DNA of 64,000 bases from Escherichia ruysiae (GTDB lineage Bacteria > Pseudomonadota > Gammaproteobacteria > Enterobacterales > Enterobacteriaceae), in the NCBI RefSeq assembly GCF_031323975.1, contig NZ_JAVIWS010000001.1:1736001-1800000 (forward strand), given 5' to 3'. Of this stretch, positions 9,738 through 19,598 are shown one piece after another. The notes under the pieces are model-generated. The model was given only the letters and a program-made list of their open reading frames with translations. It had not been told where the DNA came from and did no database searches. The translations under genes and the position numbers were made by a program. Numbering within the stretch: position 1 is the stretch's first letter; each line of letters starts with the position of its first letter.

Positions 9738-10688
9738 ATGATCAAGCTCGGCATCGTGATGGACCCCATCGCAAACATCAACATCAAGAAAGATTCCAGC
9801 TTCGCTATGTTGCTGGAAGCACAACGTCGTGGTTACGAACTTCACTATATGGAGATGGCCGATCTCTATTTGATTAACGGTGAAGCCCGTGCTCATACGC
9901 GTACTCTGAGCGTTGAACAAAACTACGATAAATGGTACGAGTTTACGGGGGAGCAAGATCTGCCACTGGCCGATCTCGACGTGATCCTGATGCGTAAAGA
10001 TCCGCCGTTTGATACCGAGTTTATCTACGCCACTTACATTCTGGAACGTGCCGAAGAGAAAGGTACGCTGATCGTTAACAAGCCGCAGAGCCTGCGCGAC
10101 TGTAACGAAAAACTGTTTACCGCCTGGTTCTCTGACTTAACACCAGAAACGCTGGTCACGCGCAATAAAGCACAGTTAAAAGCGTTCTGGGAAAAACACA
10201 CCGACATCATCCTTAAGCCGCTGGACGGTATGGGCGGTGCGTCTATTTTCCGGGTGAAAGAAGGCGATCCGAACCTCGGCGTAATAGCCGAAACCCTGAC
10301 TGAACACGGCACGCGCTACTGCATGGCGCAGAATTATCTGCCTGCCATTAAAGATGGCGACAAGCGCGTGCTGGTCGTCGATGGCGAGCCGGTGCCGTAC
10401 TGTCTGGCACGTATTCCGCAGGGTGGCGAAACCCGTGGCAATCTGGCTGCCGGTGGTCGTGGCGAACCTCGTCCGCTAACTGAAAGTGACTGGAAAATCG
10501 CCCGCCAGGTTGGGCCGACGCTGAAAGAAAAAGGGCTGATTTTTGTTGGCCTGGATATTATCGGCGACCGTCTGACTGAAATTAACGTCACCAGTCCAAC
10601 CTGTATTCGTGAGATTGAAGCAGAGTTTCCGGTCTCGATCACCGGAATGTTAATGGATGCCATAGAAGCACGTTTACAGCAGCAATAA
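9738..10688 (+). CDS. gshB: Glutathione synthetase GshB
   Basis: GshB adds glycine to gamma-glutamylcysteine with ATP, the last step of glutathione synthesis. The 316 residues are the full family length. The ATP-grasp signatures are visible: LKPLDGMGGASIF near 160-172, the flexible loop IPQGGETRGNLAAGGRGE near 226-243 and the metal-binding EINVTSPT near 281. The segment at residues 57-72 (TLSVEQNYDKWYEFTG) differs from my recollection of K-12 at several positions while the rest is nearly identical. It follows rsmE by 12 bases. Confidence 0.98.
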   Translation: MIKLGIVMDPIANINIKKDSSFAMLLEAQRRGYELHYMEMADLYLINGEARAHTRTLSVEQNYDKWYEFTGEQDLPLADLDVILMRKDPPFDTEFIYATYILERAEEKGTLIVNKPQSLRDCNEKLFTAWFSDLTPETLVTRNKAQLKAFWEKHTDIILKPLDGMGGASIFRVKEGDPNLGVIAETLTEHGTRYCMAQNYLPAIKDGDKRVLVVDGEPVPYCLARIPQGGETRGNLAAGGRGEPRPLTESDWKIARQVGPTLKEKGLIFVGLDIIGDRLTEINVTSPTCIREIEAEFPVSITGMLMDAIEARLQQQ

Positions 10689-10796
10689 CCCAGTTTAACG
10701 AGAGGGATCTCGTTGAGACTCTGAGTGACAGCGCCCTTCTTTCCACGCATACTGGGCGCTGTTGCTTTTTTGAACCAGGAAACAGAACCTCTGACA

Positions 10797-11360
10797 ATGA
10801 ATTTACAGCATCACTTTCTTATTGCCATGCCTGCTCTCCAGGATCCGATTTTCCGTCGTTCCGTGGTCTACATTTGCGAACATAATACCAATGGCGCAAT
10901 GGGGATTATCATTAATAAGCCACTGGAAAATCTCAAAATTGAAGGGATTCTGGAAAAGCTGAAGATCACGCCGGAGCCGCGTGATGAATCAATCCGTCTG
11001 GACAAACCGGTTATGCTCGGTGGCCCGCTAGCTGAAGATCGCGGGTTTATTTTGCATACTCCACCATCAAATTTTGCTTCCAGTATTCGCATTTCAGACA
11101 ACACGGTGATGACCACCTCCCGCGATGTACTTGAAACGCTCGGCACCGATAAACAACCGTCTGACGTATTGGTGGCGTTGGGTTACGCCTCCTGGGATAA
11201 AGGCCAGCTGGAACAAGAGATTCTCGACAACGCCTGGCTAACCGCCCCGGCAGATCTGAATATTCTGTTCAAAACGCCGATTGCCGACCGCTGGCGCGAT
11301 GCGGCAAGACTGATTGGTGTTGATATTCTCACTATGCCTGGTGTGGCGGGGCACGCCTGA
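10797..11360 (+). CDS. yqgE: UPF0301/AlgH family protein YqgE
   Basis: 187 residues from ATG 10797 ([12 protein letters not shown]), matching E. coli YqgE. The family (DUF179, AlgH) has a conserved GPV/GGP core, here [13 protein letters not shown] near residue 75; its molecular role is not established. Its stop overlaps the yqgF start (TGATG), so the two are translationally coupled. A longer upstream frame from 10725 lies in a leader and is not supported. Confidence 0.95.
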
Positions 11361-11776
11361 TGAGCGGAACCTTACTCGCCTTCGATTTCGGCACTAAAAG
11401 CATTGGCGTGGCGGTAGGTCAACGCATTACCGGCACCGCTCGCCCTTTGCCTGCAATTAAAGCGCAGGACGGTACGCCGGACTGGAACCTTATTGAACGT
11501 TTACTGAAAGAGTGGCAGCCGGACGAAATCATCGTCGGTTTGCCGCTGAATATGGACGGCACTGAACAGCCATTAACCGCCAGGGCGCGTAAATTCGCCA
11601 ACCGTATTCATGGTCGTTTCGGTGTTGAAGTAAAGCTACATGACGAGCGTCTTAGCACCGTGGAGGCACGTTCCGGTCTGTTTGAACAGGGCGGCTATCG
11701 GGCGCTCAACAAAGGCAAAGTCGACTCTGCCTCTGCAGTTATTATTCTCGAAAGTTATTTCGAGCAGGGTTATTAA
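11360..11776 (+). CDS. yqgF: RuvX/YqgF RNase H-like nuclease
   Basis: 138 residues. The RNase H-like fold signature [13 protein letters not shown] lies at residues 8-20 with the catalytic Asp; GLPLNMDG near 60 and [10 protein letters not shown] near 122 supply further acidic positions. E. coli YqgF (RuvX) takes part in 16S rRNA 5'-end maturation and is a Holliday-junction resolvase relative. The start overlaps the yqgE stop. Confidence 0.95.
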
Positions 11777-11817
11777 GGCGATTTATAAGCCTGGCGAATT
11801 GTCATTACCGTCATCTT

Positions 11818-11955
11818 GCCGGATGCGGCGTAAACGCCTTATTCAGCCTACATATGGCAGCGGCTGTAGGTCTGATAAGACGCGTTAGCGTCGCATCAGA
11901 CGTTTATTGCCGGATGCTGCGTTTGTATGCCTGATAAGCGTAGCGAATCAGGCAT
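11818..11955 (+). repeat. BIME cluster of REP units
   Basis: Alternating REP-type palindromes: GCCGGATGCGGCGTAAACGCC, then TCTGATAAGACGCGTTAGCGTCGCATCAGA, then TGCCGGATGCTGCG and GCCTGATAAGCGTAGCGAATCAGGC. They lie between convergent yqgF and yggR, a usual place for BIMEs. Confidence 0.85.
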
Positions 11956-11984
11956 ATTTACGAAGCAAATCAACCAATTTCGCC

Positions 11985-12965
11985 TCACAAACGCCCTTCC
12001 CCCACCCGCTGCTGATAACTCTGCTGAAACGTTATCATCCCCACCTGCTGCCCGGTTTGAATAACATGTGGCAACTGGTGGGTTTTCCCTTCGCGAATCA
12101 AATTCCCCACTGCGGGTGTGTTAATCAGTAATTCAAACAGCGCCACGCGCCCTTCCTGCTTATCCACTTCCAGCTTTTGTGACAACACCGCCCGTAAACT
12201 CCCCGCCAGTTGATTACGCACGGGATCTTTTTCCTGCGCCGGAAATGAATCCACCAGCCGCTCAACGGCCTGCGCCGCACCGCGCGTATGTAAGGTCGCC
12301 AGCACCAGATGTCCAGTTTCTGCCGCCGTCAGCGCCAGACGTATTGTCTCGCTGTCACGCAGCTCTCCGAGCAATATCACATCGGGATCTTCCCGCAATG
12401 CAGCACGCAATCCCGATGCGAACGTCATACAGTGCAAACCGATTTCTCGCTGCTGGATCAAACATCGCTGGCTGGCATAGAGATATTCAACAGGATCTTC
12501 CAGCGTCAGAATATGCGCATCGACATGTTGATTGAGATAGCCAACCATCGCCGCCAGCGTGGTAGATTTGCCGCTCCCCGTCGCTCCCGTCACCAGAATC
12601 AGGCCATTCTCGCTCTTAAGCAATTCCGGCAATACCGGTGGTGCGCCAAGCTGTTCGAGCCGTGGACAGTGCGAAGGTAACAACCGTAATGCCAGAGAAA
12701 TACCTTGCCGTTGCGCGAACGCACTGCCGCGCAACCGCTGGTTTTCCGCCAGCGATACGGCAAAATCAAGCTGACCATTTTCAAGCAATATCGCCCTCTG
12801 CTCGTCATCCAGCCACTCCCGCAGTAGCTCTTCCACGTCCGGTGCGTCAAACGGTGCAGCTTCCATTCTGCCGCGAATGCGCCATCGTGCGGGCCAGGCG
12901 CTGCACAGGTGTAGATCCGAGACGTTATGCTTTACACTAAGGGCCACAATTTCTTCCATATTCAT
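11985..12965 (-). CDS. yggR: PilT-like type IV pilus retraction ATPase YggR
   Basis: 326 residues of the GspE/PilT ATPase family. Walker A GATGSGKST lies near residue 131, an Asp box near 155 (ILTLEDPVEYLY), the Walker B region RALREDPDVILLGELRD near 195 and a His box GHLVLATLHTR near 225. E. coli YggR is a PilT homologue with no proven pilus partner; the family powers pilus retraction in other bacteria. The start MNMEEIVALS at the complement of 12963-12965 is the family start; the extra 25 codons upstream overlap yggS. Only 17 bases separate it from divergent yggS. Confidence 0.93.
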   Translation of the reverse strand: MNMEEIVALSVKHNVSDLHLCSAWPARWRIRGRMEAAPFDAPDVEELLREWLDDEQRAILLENGQLDFAVSLAENQRLRGSAFAQRQGISLALRLLPSHCPRLEQLGAPPVLPELLKSENGLILVTGATGSGKSTTLAAMVGYLNQHVDAHILTLEDPVEYLYASQRCLIQQREIGLHCMTFASGLRAALREDPDVILLGELRDSETIRLALTAAETGHLVLATLHTRGAAQAVERLVDSFPAQEKDPVRNQLAGSLRAVLSQKLEVDKQEGRVALFELLINTPAVGNLIREGKTHQLPHVIQTGQQVGMITFQQSYQQRVGEGRL

Positions 12966-12982
12966 ACTAAGATCCTCGGAAA

Positions 12983-13687
12983 ATGAACGATATTGCGCAT
13001 AACCTGGCACAGGTCCGGGACAAAATCTCAGCGGCTGCAACGCGTTGCGGCCGTTCTCCAGAAGAAATTACGCTGCTTGCAGTCAGTAAAACAAAACCTG
13101 CGAGCGCCATCGCAGAAGCCATTGATGCCGGGCAGCGTCAATTTGGTGAAAACTACGTTCAGGAAGGGGTAGATAAAATTCGCCACTTTCAGGAGCTGGG
13201 CGTAACAGGATTAGAATGGCATTTTATTGGTCCGCTACAGTCCAACAAAAGTCGCCTGGTGGCAGAGCATTTCGACTGGTGTCATACCATCGACCGTTTG
13301 CGTATCGCTACCCGCCTGAACGACCAGCGACCGGCAGAACTCCCCCCTCTTAACGTACTGATTCAAATTAATATTAGTGATGAAAACAGTAAGTCCGGGA
13401 TTCAACTGGCAGAACTGGACGAACTGGCAGCGGCGGTCGCTGAACTACCGCGTCTACGCCTGCGCGGGCTGATGGCTATCCCGGCGCCTGAGTCAGAATA
13501 TGTAAGGCAGTTTGAAGTTGCACGCCAAATGGCTGTAGCATTTGCCGGACTGAAAACGCGCTACCCGCATGTCGATACGCTCTCTCTGGGGATGTCGGAC
13601 GATATGGAAGCCGCCATTGCGGCAGGTAGCACAATGGTTCGCATCGGCACAGCCATCTTTGGTGCGCGTGATTACTCTAAAAAATAA
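12983..13687 (+). CDS. yggS: PLP-binding homeostasis protein YggS
   Basis: 234 residues of the YggS/PLPBP (COG0325) family, which binds pyridoxal phosphate and buffers it and amino-acid pools rather than acting as an enzyme. The PLP Lys is K36 in LLAVSKTKP; the phosphate-binding GMSDDMEAAI and RIGTAIFG motifs are near 200 and 220. It is divergent from yggR and begins a plus-strand run (yggS, yggT, yggU, rdgB, hemW) with short or overlapping junctions. Confidence 0.97.
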   Translation: MNDIAHNLAQVRDKISAAATRCGRSPEEITLLAVSKTKPASAIAEAIDAGQRQFGENYVQEGVDKIRHFQELGVTGLEWHFIGPLQSNKSRLVAEHFDWCHTIDRLRIATRLNDQRPAELPPLNVLIQINISDENSKSGIQLAELDELAAAVAELPRLRLRGLMAIPAPESEYVRQFEVARQMAVAFAGLKTRYPHVDTLSLGMSDDMEAAIAAGSTMVRIGTAIFGARDYSKK

Positions 13688-13704
13688 GGAATTAAAGGAA
13701 CGCC

Positions 13705-14271
13705 ATGAATACGTTGACTTTCCTGCTTTCAACGGTCATTGAGCTGTATACCATGGTGCTGTTATTACGCATCTGGATGCAGTGGGCTCATTGTGATTTT
13801 TATAACCCTTTCTCACAGTTTGTGGTGAAAGTGACACAGCCAATTATCGGGCCACTGCGCCGCGTTATTCCGGCAATGGGACCCATTGACAGCGCCTCGC
13901 TGCTGGTTGCCTATATTCTCAGTTTCATCAAAGCCATTGTGCTGTTTAAAGTGGTGACCTTCCTGCCAATCATCTGGATTGCTGGTTTACTGATTCTGCT
14001 GAAAACCATCGGCCTGCTGATTTTCTGGGTCCTGCTGGTGATGGCGATTATGAGCTGGGTAAGCCAGGGTCGTAGCCCGATTGAATACGTGCTGATTCAG
14101 CTTGCCGATCCGCTGCTGCGTCCAATTCGCCGCCTGCTGCCGGCAATGGGTGGGATTGATTTCTCGCCGATGATCCTCGTTCTGCTGCTGTATGTCATCA
14201 ATATGGGTGTCGCAGAAGTATTACAGGCGACAGGAAACATGCTGCTGCCGGGGCTGTGGATGGCGTTATGA
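13705..14271 (+). CDS. yggT: YggT family inner-membrane protein
   Basis: 188 residues containing two YGGT repeats, each a hydrophobic helix pair with a conserved P-rich segment: [17 protein letters not shown] near 49-65 and [17 protein letters not shown] near 132-148. About four membrane spans are predicted. E. coli YggT has been linked to osmotic protection; the function is otherwise unclear. Its stop overlaps the yggU start (ATGA). Confidence 0.95.
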
Positions 14272-14558
14272 GTGCCGTAACAGTTAACGATGACGGTCTG
14301 GTTTTGCGGCTTTATATTCAGCCAAAAGCCAGCCGTGATTCTATTGTCGGTTTACATGGCGACGAGGTAAAAGTCGCCATTACCGCGCCGCCGGTTGACG
14401 GCCAGGCCAACAGCCATCTGGTGAAATTTCTCGGTAAGCAATTCCGGGTAGCCAAAAGCCAGGTGGTGATAGAAAAAGGCGAACTTGGCCGCCACAAACA
14501 AATTAAAATCATTAATCCGCAACAAATCCCGCCAGAAATCGCGGCGTTAATTAATTAG
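14268..14558 (+). CDS. yggU: DUF167 protein YggU
   Basis: 96 residues from ATG 14268, which overlaps the yggT stop codon. The DUF167 (UPF0235) fold is small alpha/beta with the signature [24 protein letters not shown] near residues 34-57. No activity is established. The coupling to yggT and the 7-base gap to rdgB place it in one operon. Confidence 0.94.
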
Positions 14559-14565
14559 GTATCCT

Positions 14566-15159
14566 ATGCAAAAAGTTGTCCTCGCAACCGGCAATGCCGG
14601 TAAAGTGCGTGAGCTGGCGTCGCTGCTTAGCGACTTCGGTCTTGATATCGTGGCTCAAACGGAGCTTGGCGTTGATTCCGCCGAAGAAACCGGCCTGACC
14701 TTTATCGAAAACGCGATTCTGAAAGCGCGCCACGCGGCAAAAGCGACCGGTTTACCGGCGATTGCCGACGACTCCGGTCTGGCGGTAGATGCGCTGGGTG
14801 GCGCGCCAGGGATTTACTCCGCGCGTTATTCCGGTGAAGACGCGACCGATCAAAAGAATCTGCAAAAACTGCTGGAAACACTGAAAGACGTACCGGACGA
14901 CCAACGTCAGGCTCGCTTCCACTGTGTGCTGGTGTATCTGCGTCACGCGGAAGATCCCACTCCGCTGGTATGTCACGGCAGCTGGCCGGGCGTGATTACC
15001 CGTGAACCTTCCGGTACTGGCGGCTTTGGTTATGATCCAATTTTCTTCGTGCCTTCCGAAGGCAAAACCGCTGCCGAACTGACCCGCGAAGAAAAGAGCG
15101 CCATTTCCCATCGTGGTCAGGCATTGAAACTGCTGCTGGACGCTTTACGTAATGGTTAA
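14566..15159 (+). CDS. rdgB: XTP/dITP pyrophosphatase RdgB
   Basis: RdgB hydrolyses dITP, dXTP and ITP to monophosphates and so keeps deaminated purines out of DNA. The 197 residues are the family length. Motifs: [12 protein letters not shown] at 5-16, the metal-binding [14 protein letters not shown] near 65 and [10 protein letters not shown] near 151, then SHRGQAL near 181. Its end overlaps the hemW start by 8 bases. Confidence 0.97.
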   Translation: MQKVVLATGNAGKVRELASLLSDFGLDIVAQTELGVDSAEETGLTFIENAILKARHAAKATGLPAIADDSGLAVDALGGAPGIYSARYSGEDATDQKNLQKLLETLKDVPDDQRQARFHCVLVYLRHAEDPTPLVCHGSWPGVITREPSGTGGFGYDPIFFVPSEGKTAAELTREEKSAISHRGQALKLLLDALRNG

Positions 15160-16288
15160 ATTACCGCCGCTGAGTCTTTACATTCACATCCCGTGGTGCG
15201 TGCAGAAATGCCCGTACTGCGATTTCAACTCTCACGCGTTGAAAGGGGAAGTGCCGCACGACGATTATGTTCAGCATCTGCTTAGCGATCTGGACAACGA
15301 TGTCGTTTACGCACAGAACCGTGAAGTAAAGACAATCTTTATTGGCGGTGGTACGCCGAGCCTGCTTTCCGGCTCGGCGATGCAAACGCTGCTGGACGGC
15401 GTGCGTGCGCGTTTGCCGCTGGCAGCGGATGCAGAAATTACCATGGAAGCGAACCCCGGTACGGTAGAAGCCGATCGCTTTGTTGATTATCAGCGTGCCG
15501 GTGTAAATCGTATCTCTATTGGGGTACAGAGTTTTAGCGAAGAAAAGCTGAAACGGCTGGGACGTATTCATGGCCCGCAAGAAGCGAAGCGTGCTGCAAA
15601 ACTGGCAAGCGAGCTGGGGCTGCGTAGCTTTAACCTTGATTTAATGCATGGGCTGCCGGATCAATCGCTGGAAGAGGCGCTTGGCGATCTACGCCAGGCC
15701 ATTGAACTGAATCCGCCGCATCTTTCCTGGTATCAACTGACCATCGAACCCAATACGCTGTTTGGTTCGCGACCACCGGTGCTGCCGGACGACGATGCGT
15801 TGTGGGATATATTCGAACAGGGGCATCAGTTATTAACCGCAGCGGGCTATCAGCAGTATGAAACATCCGCTTACGCCAAACCGGGTTATCAGTGCCAGCA
15901 CAATCTTAACTACTGGCGATTTGGTGACTACATCGGTATTGGCTGCGGCGCGCACGGCAAAGTGACCTTCCCTGATGGGCGCATTCTGCGTACCACCAAA
16001 ACGCGTCATCCGCGTGGTTTTATGCAGGGAAGGTATCTGGAAAGCCAGCGCGATGTTGAAACCGCAGATAAGCCATTCGAGTTCTTTATGAATCGCTTCC
16101 GTTTGCTGGAAGCCGCACCGCGCGTGGAGTTTAGCCAGTACACAGGTCTTTCTGAAGAGGTGATTCGCCAACAGTTAGACGAGGCTATCGCTCAGGGTTA
16201 TCTCACTGAGTGTGCAGATTACTGGCAGATAACGGAACATGGGAAGTTGTTTTTAAATTCGCTGCTGGAGCTTTTTCTGGCGGAGTAA
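15152..16288 (+). CDS. hemW: Radical SAM haem chaperone HemW
   Basis: 378 residues. The [4Fe-4S] radical-SAM motif is C16-X3-C20-X2-C23 in [13 protein letters not shown], with the extra Phe that marks HemW and its HemN-like relatives. GGGTPSLLS near 68 and GIGCGAHGK near 264 are further signatures. HemW binds haem and is thought to deliver it to respiratory enzymes; it is not the coproporphyrinogen dehydrogenase HemN. It is the last gene of the yggS-hemW run and is followed by a REP palindrome. Confidence 0.95.
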   Translation: MVKLPPLSLYIHIPWCVQKCPYCDFNSHALKGEVPHDDYVQHLLSDLDNDVVYAQNREVKTIFIGGGTPSLLSGSAMQTLLDGVRARLPLAADAEITMEANPGTVEADRFVDYQRAGVNRISIGVQSFSEEKLKRLGRIHGPQEAKRAAKLASELGLRSFNLDLMHGLPDQSLEEALGDLRQAIELNPPHLSWYQLTIEPNTLFGSRPPVLPDDDALWDIFEQGHQLLTAAGYQQYETSAYAKPGYQCQHNLNYWRFGDYIGIGCGAHGKVTFPDGRILRTTKTRHPRGFMQGRYLESQRDVETADKPFEFFMNRFRLLEAAPRVEFSQYTGLSEEVIRQQLDEAIAQGYLTECADYWQITEHGKLFLNSLLELFLAE

Positions 16289-16291
16289 ACT

Positions 16292-16329
16292 TGTAGCCGG
16301 ATGCGGCGTGAACGCAGCATCCGGCTACA
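16292..16329 (+). repeat. REP palindrome between hemW and yggM
   Basis: TGTAGCCGGATGC and GCATCCGGCTACA form a long inverted repeat around a short GGCGTGAACGCA centre. It lies between convergent genes and may also act as a bidirectional 3' end. Confidence 0.85.
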
Positions 16330-16350
16330 GGTCATACGTCATCGCAATAA

Positions 16351-17358
16351 TTACTTAATCACCCCATTACGTCGTAATTGTTCGGTATCTTTTTTCCAGC
16401 GATCGCTCGCCTGATTGATATCGTCAATCTTCATTAATATCGCGACTTTTTTACTGTTTATTTCTGAAACTTTCATCGTTAACGGATATTGCCCTTTCTC
16501 GAGCGTTATCCAGTCATCCTGCAATTTACGGCTAAGTTTTTGTGATTGCAGAAAAGTCTGTCGCCGCTGTTCGTTGATATCGAAATCCCGTTTCTGCTGA
16601 ATCGGCACTTCATAACACTCTTCACTCTGTTTATGACATGCCGCAATCGCCGGTTGATAAACCTCTTTGTCATATTTAACCGCGAACGCCTCGCTATCAT
16701 TCTGTTTATTAAACTCATCACGCTGTTGGTGAATTTTTTTGAAGGCGTCTTCGCGGGTCATTTGCTTGCCGTTTGCATCTTTTCCCCAATATGCATCCGC
16801 TGCTTTCTGCGCCGCCGCCATTTGCTTATCAAGCTCTTTCACTTCCTTTTCCAGCGCAGGAATCGAGTTCTTCTGGGTATTCAACGCTGACTCAAGCTGA
16901 CTAAAGCGATAATTGAAATCTTCGCTATTCACGATCAGATACTTATTATTCGTTTTGATATCGTCGACCACCCGCCCACGATCGCTGGCTGCCGCCTGAA
17001 AAGAGTAAAAGTTCACCGTCCAGCCAGACGCAGGTGTTCCTTTACTGGTTAACATCGCCGAAAATTTTACGGACTTATCTTTCGTCCAGGTCTGTTCCAG
17101 CAGTTGGTAGTCTGCCAGTTGACCAACCCAGGTATAGAGATCATCACTGGAAGAAACATCGCCTTCCGCTGACCAGGTGGCCTGATTACCTTTCGCATCA
17201 AGGTTTTTTAAACTGATGGCATCAAGCTTGAGAATACCGTGATACTGCTTGTTGAATTGATCTTTTAAGACATTTTCAGTTGGCGGTTCGCCATCGGCCC
17301 AGCCATTACCAGACATCAACACAAACAGCGCCGTGCCTACAATCCATTGCTTTTTCAC
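16351..17358 (-). CDS. yggM: DUF1202 periplasmic protein YggM
   Basis: 335 residues with a signal peptide ending near GWA-DG. The start is GTG (complement of 17356-17358), with CGAGGG upstream. The mature part is hydrophilic and Lys/Gln-rich, with a probable coiled coil around residues 150-215. It matches E. coli YggM, function unknown. It lies downstream of ansB on the same strand, but a strong terminator separates them. Confidence 0.93.
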   Translation of the reverse strand: MKKQWIVGTALFVLMSGNGWADGEPPTENVLKDQFNKQYHGILKLDAISLKNLDAKGNQATWSAEGDVSSSDDLYTWVGQLADYQLLEQTWTKDKSVKFSAMLTSKGTPASGWTVNFYSFQAAASDRGRVVDDIKTNNKYLIVNSEDFNYRFSQLESALNTQKNSIPALEKEVKELDKQMAAAQKAADAYWGKDANGKQMTREDAFKKIHQQRDEFNKQNDSEAFAVKYDKEVYQPAIAACHKQSEECYEVPIQQKRDFDINEQRRQTFLQSQKLSRKLQDDWITLEKGQYPLTMKVSEINSKKVAILMKIDDINQASDRWKKDTEQLRRNGVIK

Positions 17359-17441
17359 CAGAAAACCCTCGCGAGGAATAATTTATTCCAGTGATTATCA
17401 TCAGGGTAATAACAATTGGCAATGGACGTGAGTCTGAAGTG

Positions 17442-17467
17442 AAAAAGCCCCGGCACGATACCGGGGC
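17442..17467 (-). terminator. ansB terminator
   Basis: GCCCCGG and CCGGGGC arms at 17447-17467, followed on the minus strand by a T run (complement of 17442-17446). It closes ansB 8 bases after its stop. Confidence 0.9.
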
Positions 17468-17474
17468 GAGGCGA

Positions 17475-18521
17475 TTAGTACTGATTGAAAATCTGTTGGA
17501 TCTGCTGTGGATCTTTAGTTTGCGTCAGCGCCAGTTGCAGCAGAACGCGCGCTTTTTGCGGGTTCAGCGTGCCAGAGGCGACGAAACCGTATTTTGCATC
17601 ATCCACTTCGGCATCCTGAGTGGTTGCGCCCGTCGGTACGCGGGAAGAACGCACTACCGCAGTGCCGTTTTTCGCAGCGGTCGCCAGGGTGTCGAACACG
17701 GTTTTATACAGATTGCCGTTACCCACACCGGCGCTAACGATACCGTCGTAGCCTGCATCTACCAGTGCTTTTACCGGAAGATCGGATGCGTTGGCGTAGT
17801 TATAAACGATGCCGACTTTCGGCAGTTCATTCAGCTTAGAGACATCGAACGGCGTGTCGCTGGTGTGCTTACGTGCCGGAGTACGCTGGTAGTCAATCTT
17901 ACCGTTGTGAATGTAACCCAACGGACCGTAGTTAACAGATTTGAAGGTCGCTACATCGGTGGTATTAGTTTTGGTGACATCACGGCCATCAAGCACGGTG
18001 TCGTTCATCACCACCAGCACACCACGGTTGGCGGAGGCTTTATCGGCTGCGGTCACTACCGCGTTATACAGATTAAATGGGCCGTCTGCGCTCATGGAAG
18101 TGGACGGGCGCATTGCGCCTACCATCACTACAGGCTTGTCACATTTCACCGTCAGGTCGAGGAAGTAAGCGGTTTCTTCCATCGTGTCAGTACCGTGGGT
18201 AATAACGAAGCCGTCGGTTTTATCGCAGTCGGTGTTAATTTTTTTCGCCAGCGTCAGCCAGACATTATCATTCATGTCCTGGGAGCCAATGTTAACTACC
18301 TGCTCGCCTTTAACGTTCGCAATGTCCTTCAGTTGCGGCACCGCATTGACCAGATTTTCTACGCCAACTTTACCCGCTGTGTAGTTAGATTTGGTTGCGG
18401 AGTCACCACCACCGGCAATCGTCCCGCCGGTCGCTAAAATGGTGATATTCGGTAATGCTAATGCTGCACTACTAAAACCCATAACCAGTGCGGCAAGTGC
18501 CGTCTTTTTGAAAAACTCCAT
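17475..18521 (-). CDS. ansB: Periplasmic L-asparaginase II AnsB
   Basis: AnsB hydrolyses asparagine to aspartate and ammonia in the periplasm with high affinity. The 348 residues include a 22-residue signal peptide ending SSAALA. Catalytic Thr motifs are ATGGTIAGGG early in the mature chain and VITHGTDTMEETA near residue 107. In E. coli ansB is activated by FNR and CRP during anaerobic growth; an FNR-like site lies upstream at 18579-18592. AGGAATG precedes the ATG. Confidence 0.98.
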   Translation of the reverse strand: MEFFKKTALAALVMGFSSAALALPNITILATGGTIAGGGDSATKSNYTAGKVGVENLVNAVPQLKDIANVKGEQVVNIGSQDMNDNVWLTLAKKINTDCDKTDGFVITHGTDTMEETAYFLDLTVKCDKPVVMVGAMRPSTSMSADGPFNLYNAVVTAADKASANRGVLVVMNDTVLDGRDVTKTNTTDVATFKSVNYGPLGYIHNGKIDYQRTPARKHTSDTPFDVSKLNELPKVGIVYNYANASDLPVKALVDAGYDGIVSAGVGNGNLYKTVFDTLATAAKNGTAVVRSSRVPTGATTQDAEVDDAKYGFVASGTLNPQKARVLLQLALTQTKDPQQIQQIFNQY

Positions 18522-18578
18522 TTCATTCCTCCAGTTACGTGAACGCTACGTATTATCCCTTAGCTTTGTATGGGAAAT

Positions 18579-18592
18579 TTGACGTTAAACAA
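18579..18592 (-). promoter_or_regulatory. FNR-like site upstream of ansB
   Basis: On the minus strand the sequence reads TTGTTTAACGTCAA, close to the FNR consensus TTGAT-N4-ATCAA. It lies about 60 bases before the ansB start, consistent with the known anaerobic control of this gene. Confidence 0.6.
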
Positions 18593-18657
18593 TTTACAAC
18601 GTGAATGAATTTTGGAGATCTATAAAGTTAGAGGCAGGTAACAAAACGAAGAATTAA

Positions 18658-18682
18658 ACGGCATAAAAAAGTATTATGCCGT
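18658..18682 (-). terminator. yggN terminator-like hairpin
   Basis: Arms ACGGCATA and TATGCCGT enclose an A/T-rich loop, 14 bases after the yggN stop on the minus strand. The following bases are moderately T-rich. Confidence 0.6.
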
Positions 18683-18696
18683 CTTAGAATAGAGGA

Positions 18697-19416
18697 TTAT
18701 TTCAAATTCCCGACCAGGGCTTTGCGGCTGTCTTCCAGTTTCACGACACGGCTACAGACATCTTTGCCAAACTGCTGGAAATCTTTTTCCTGCTTTTTCC
18801 ATTCGGTTTGGATTGAGGATTGCAGCCCCCCCAGGCTTCCCAGCACGTTCTGTAATGGGTTACCGCCGCTTTTCAGCACCGCTTTCGCGCCCATTTCATT
18901 AATGCTGTCCTGCAAAATACCGCCCATTGCCTGATTCACTAACTGCTGGCCTTCGGCGCGAACCTGATCGATAGCTTTATAGTGGAACGTCAGGCCATCA
19001 CTGCGCGTTTCGATAATGCGGTTCATCTGCTCTTTTAATTGCGCATCCAGTTTGGTCAGACGGCTGCGCATTTTGCTGCTTTCGCCCATCTCCTGAACGA
19101 TAATTTTATCCAGCGCGACGCGAGCTTTCTCGACGCGGCTTTTCGCGCCTTCATCAATCCACGGCAGGGTGCTACGTAGTTCAGCCTGATAATCCTTCGC
19201 CTGCTCGCGCTGGGCGGCATTCAGGGAATATTGCTTACCGTTATACATCACGTTGCCGTCTGGCGTGATCACCAGATTGCCGTTTTCGCCCTTCACCTGC
19301 ACGGTTTGCGGGCTGACAATCACATCGTCACGCGGCGTGACGCTGCACTGGTAGTCGGCGTGAGCGGTCATTGCCGTCACTGAAAGTGCTGCCGCCAGCA
19401 GCATTTTGCGCATCAT
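18697..19416 (-). CDS. yggN: DUF2884 exported protein YggN
   Basis: 239 residues with a signal peptide ending TAHA-DY. The mature chain is largely helical and charged, with a Met/Gly-rich hydrophobic patch around residues 170-205. It matches E. coli YggN (DUF2884), function unknown. It is transcribed on the minus strand towards ansB. The ATG used gives MMRKMLL. Confidence 0.93.
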   Translation of the reverse strand: MMRKMLLAAALSVTAMTAHADYQCSVTPRDDVIVSPQTVQVKGENGNLVITPDGNVMYNGKQYSLNAAQREQAKDYQAELRSTLPWIDEGAKSRVEKARVALDKIIVQEMGESSKMRSRLTKLDAQLKEQMNRIIETRSDGLTFHYKAIDQVRAEGQQLVNQAMGGILQDSINEMGAKAVLKSGGNPLQNVLGSLGGLQSSIQTEWKKQEKDFQQFGKDVCSRVVKLEDSRKALVGNLK

Positions 19417-19486
19417 AATCTTCCCTCAAGAACAAATCAGGCCAGCATTTGCTGGCCCAGATTGATAACAAAGTGCGCGTTGTCCA

Positions 19487-19570
<84 letters not shown>

Positions 19571-19598
19571 TTGCATTTGTCATCGCCCGTATGTTTTC

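Noticed and set aside
11818..11955. Possible CRISPR-like repeats between yqgF and yggR.
   Set aside because: The units are alternating REP palindromes without constant-length unique spacers, so a BIME. No CRISPR array was seen in the window.
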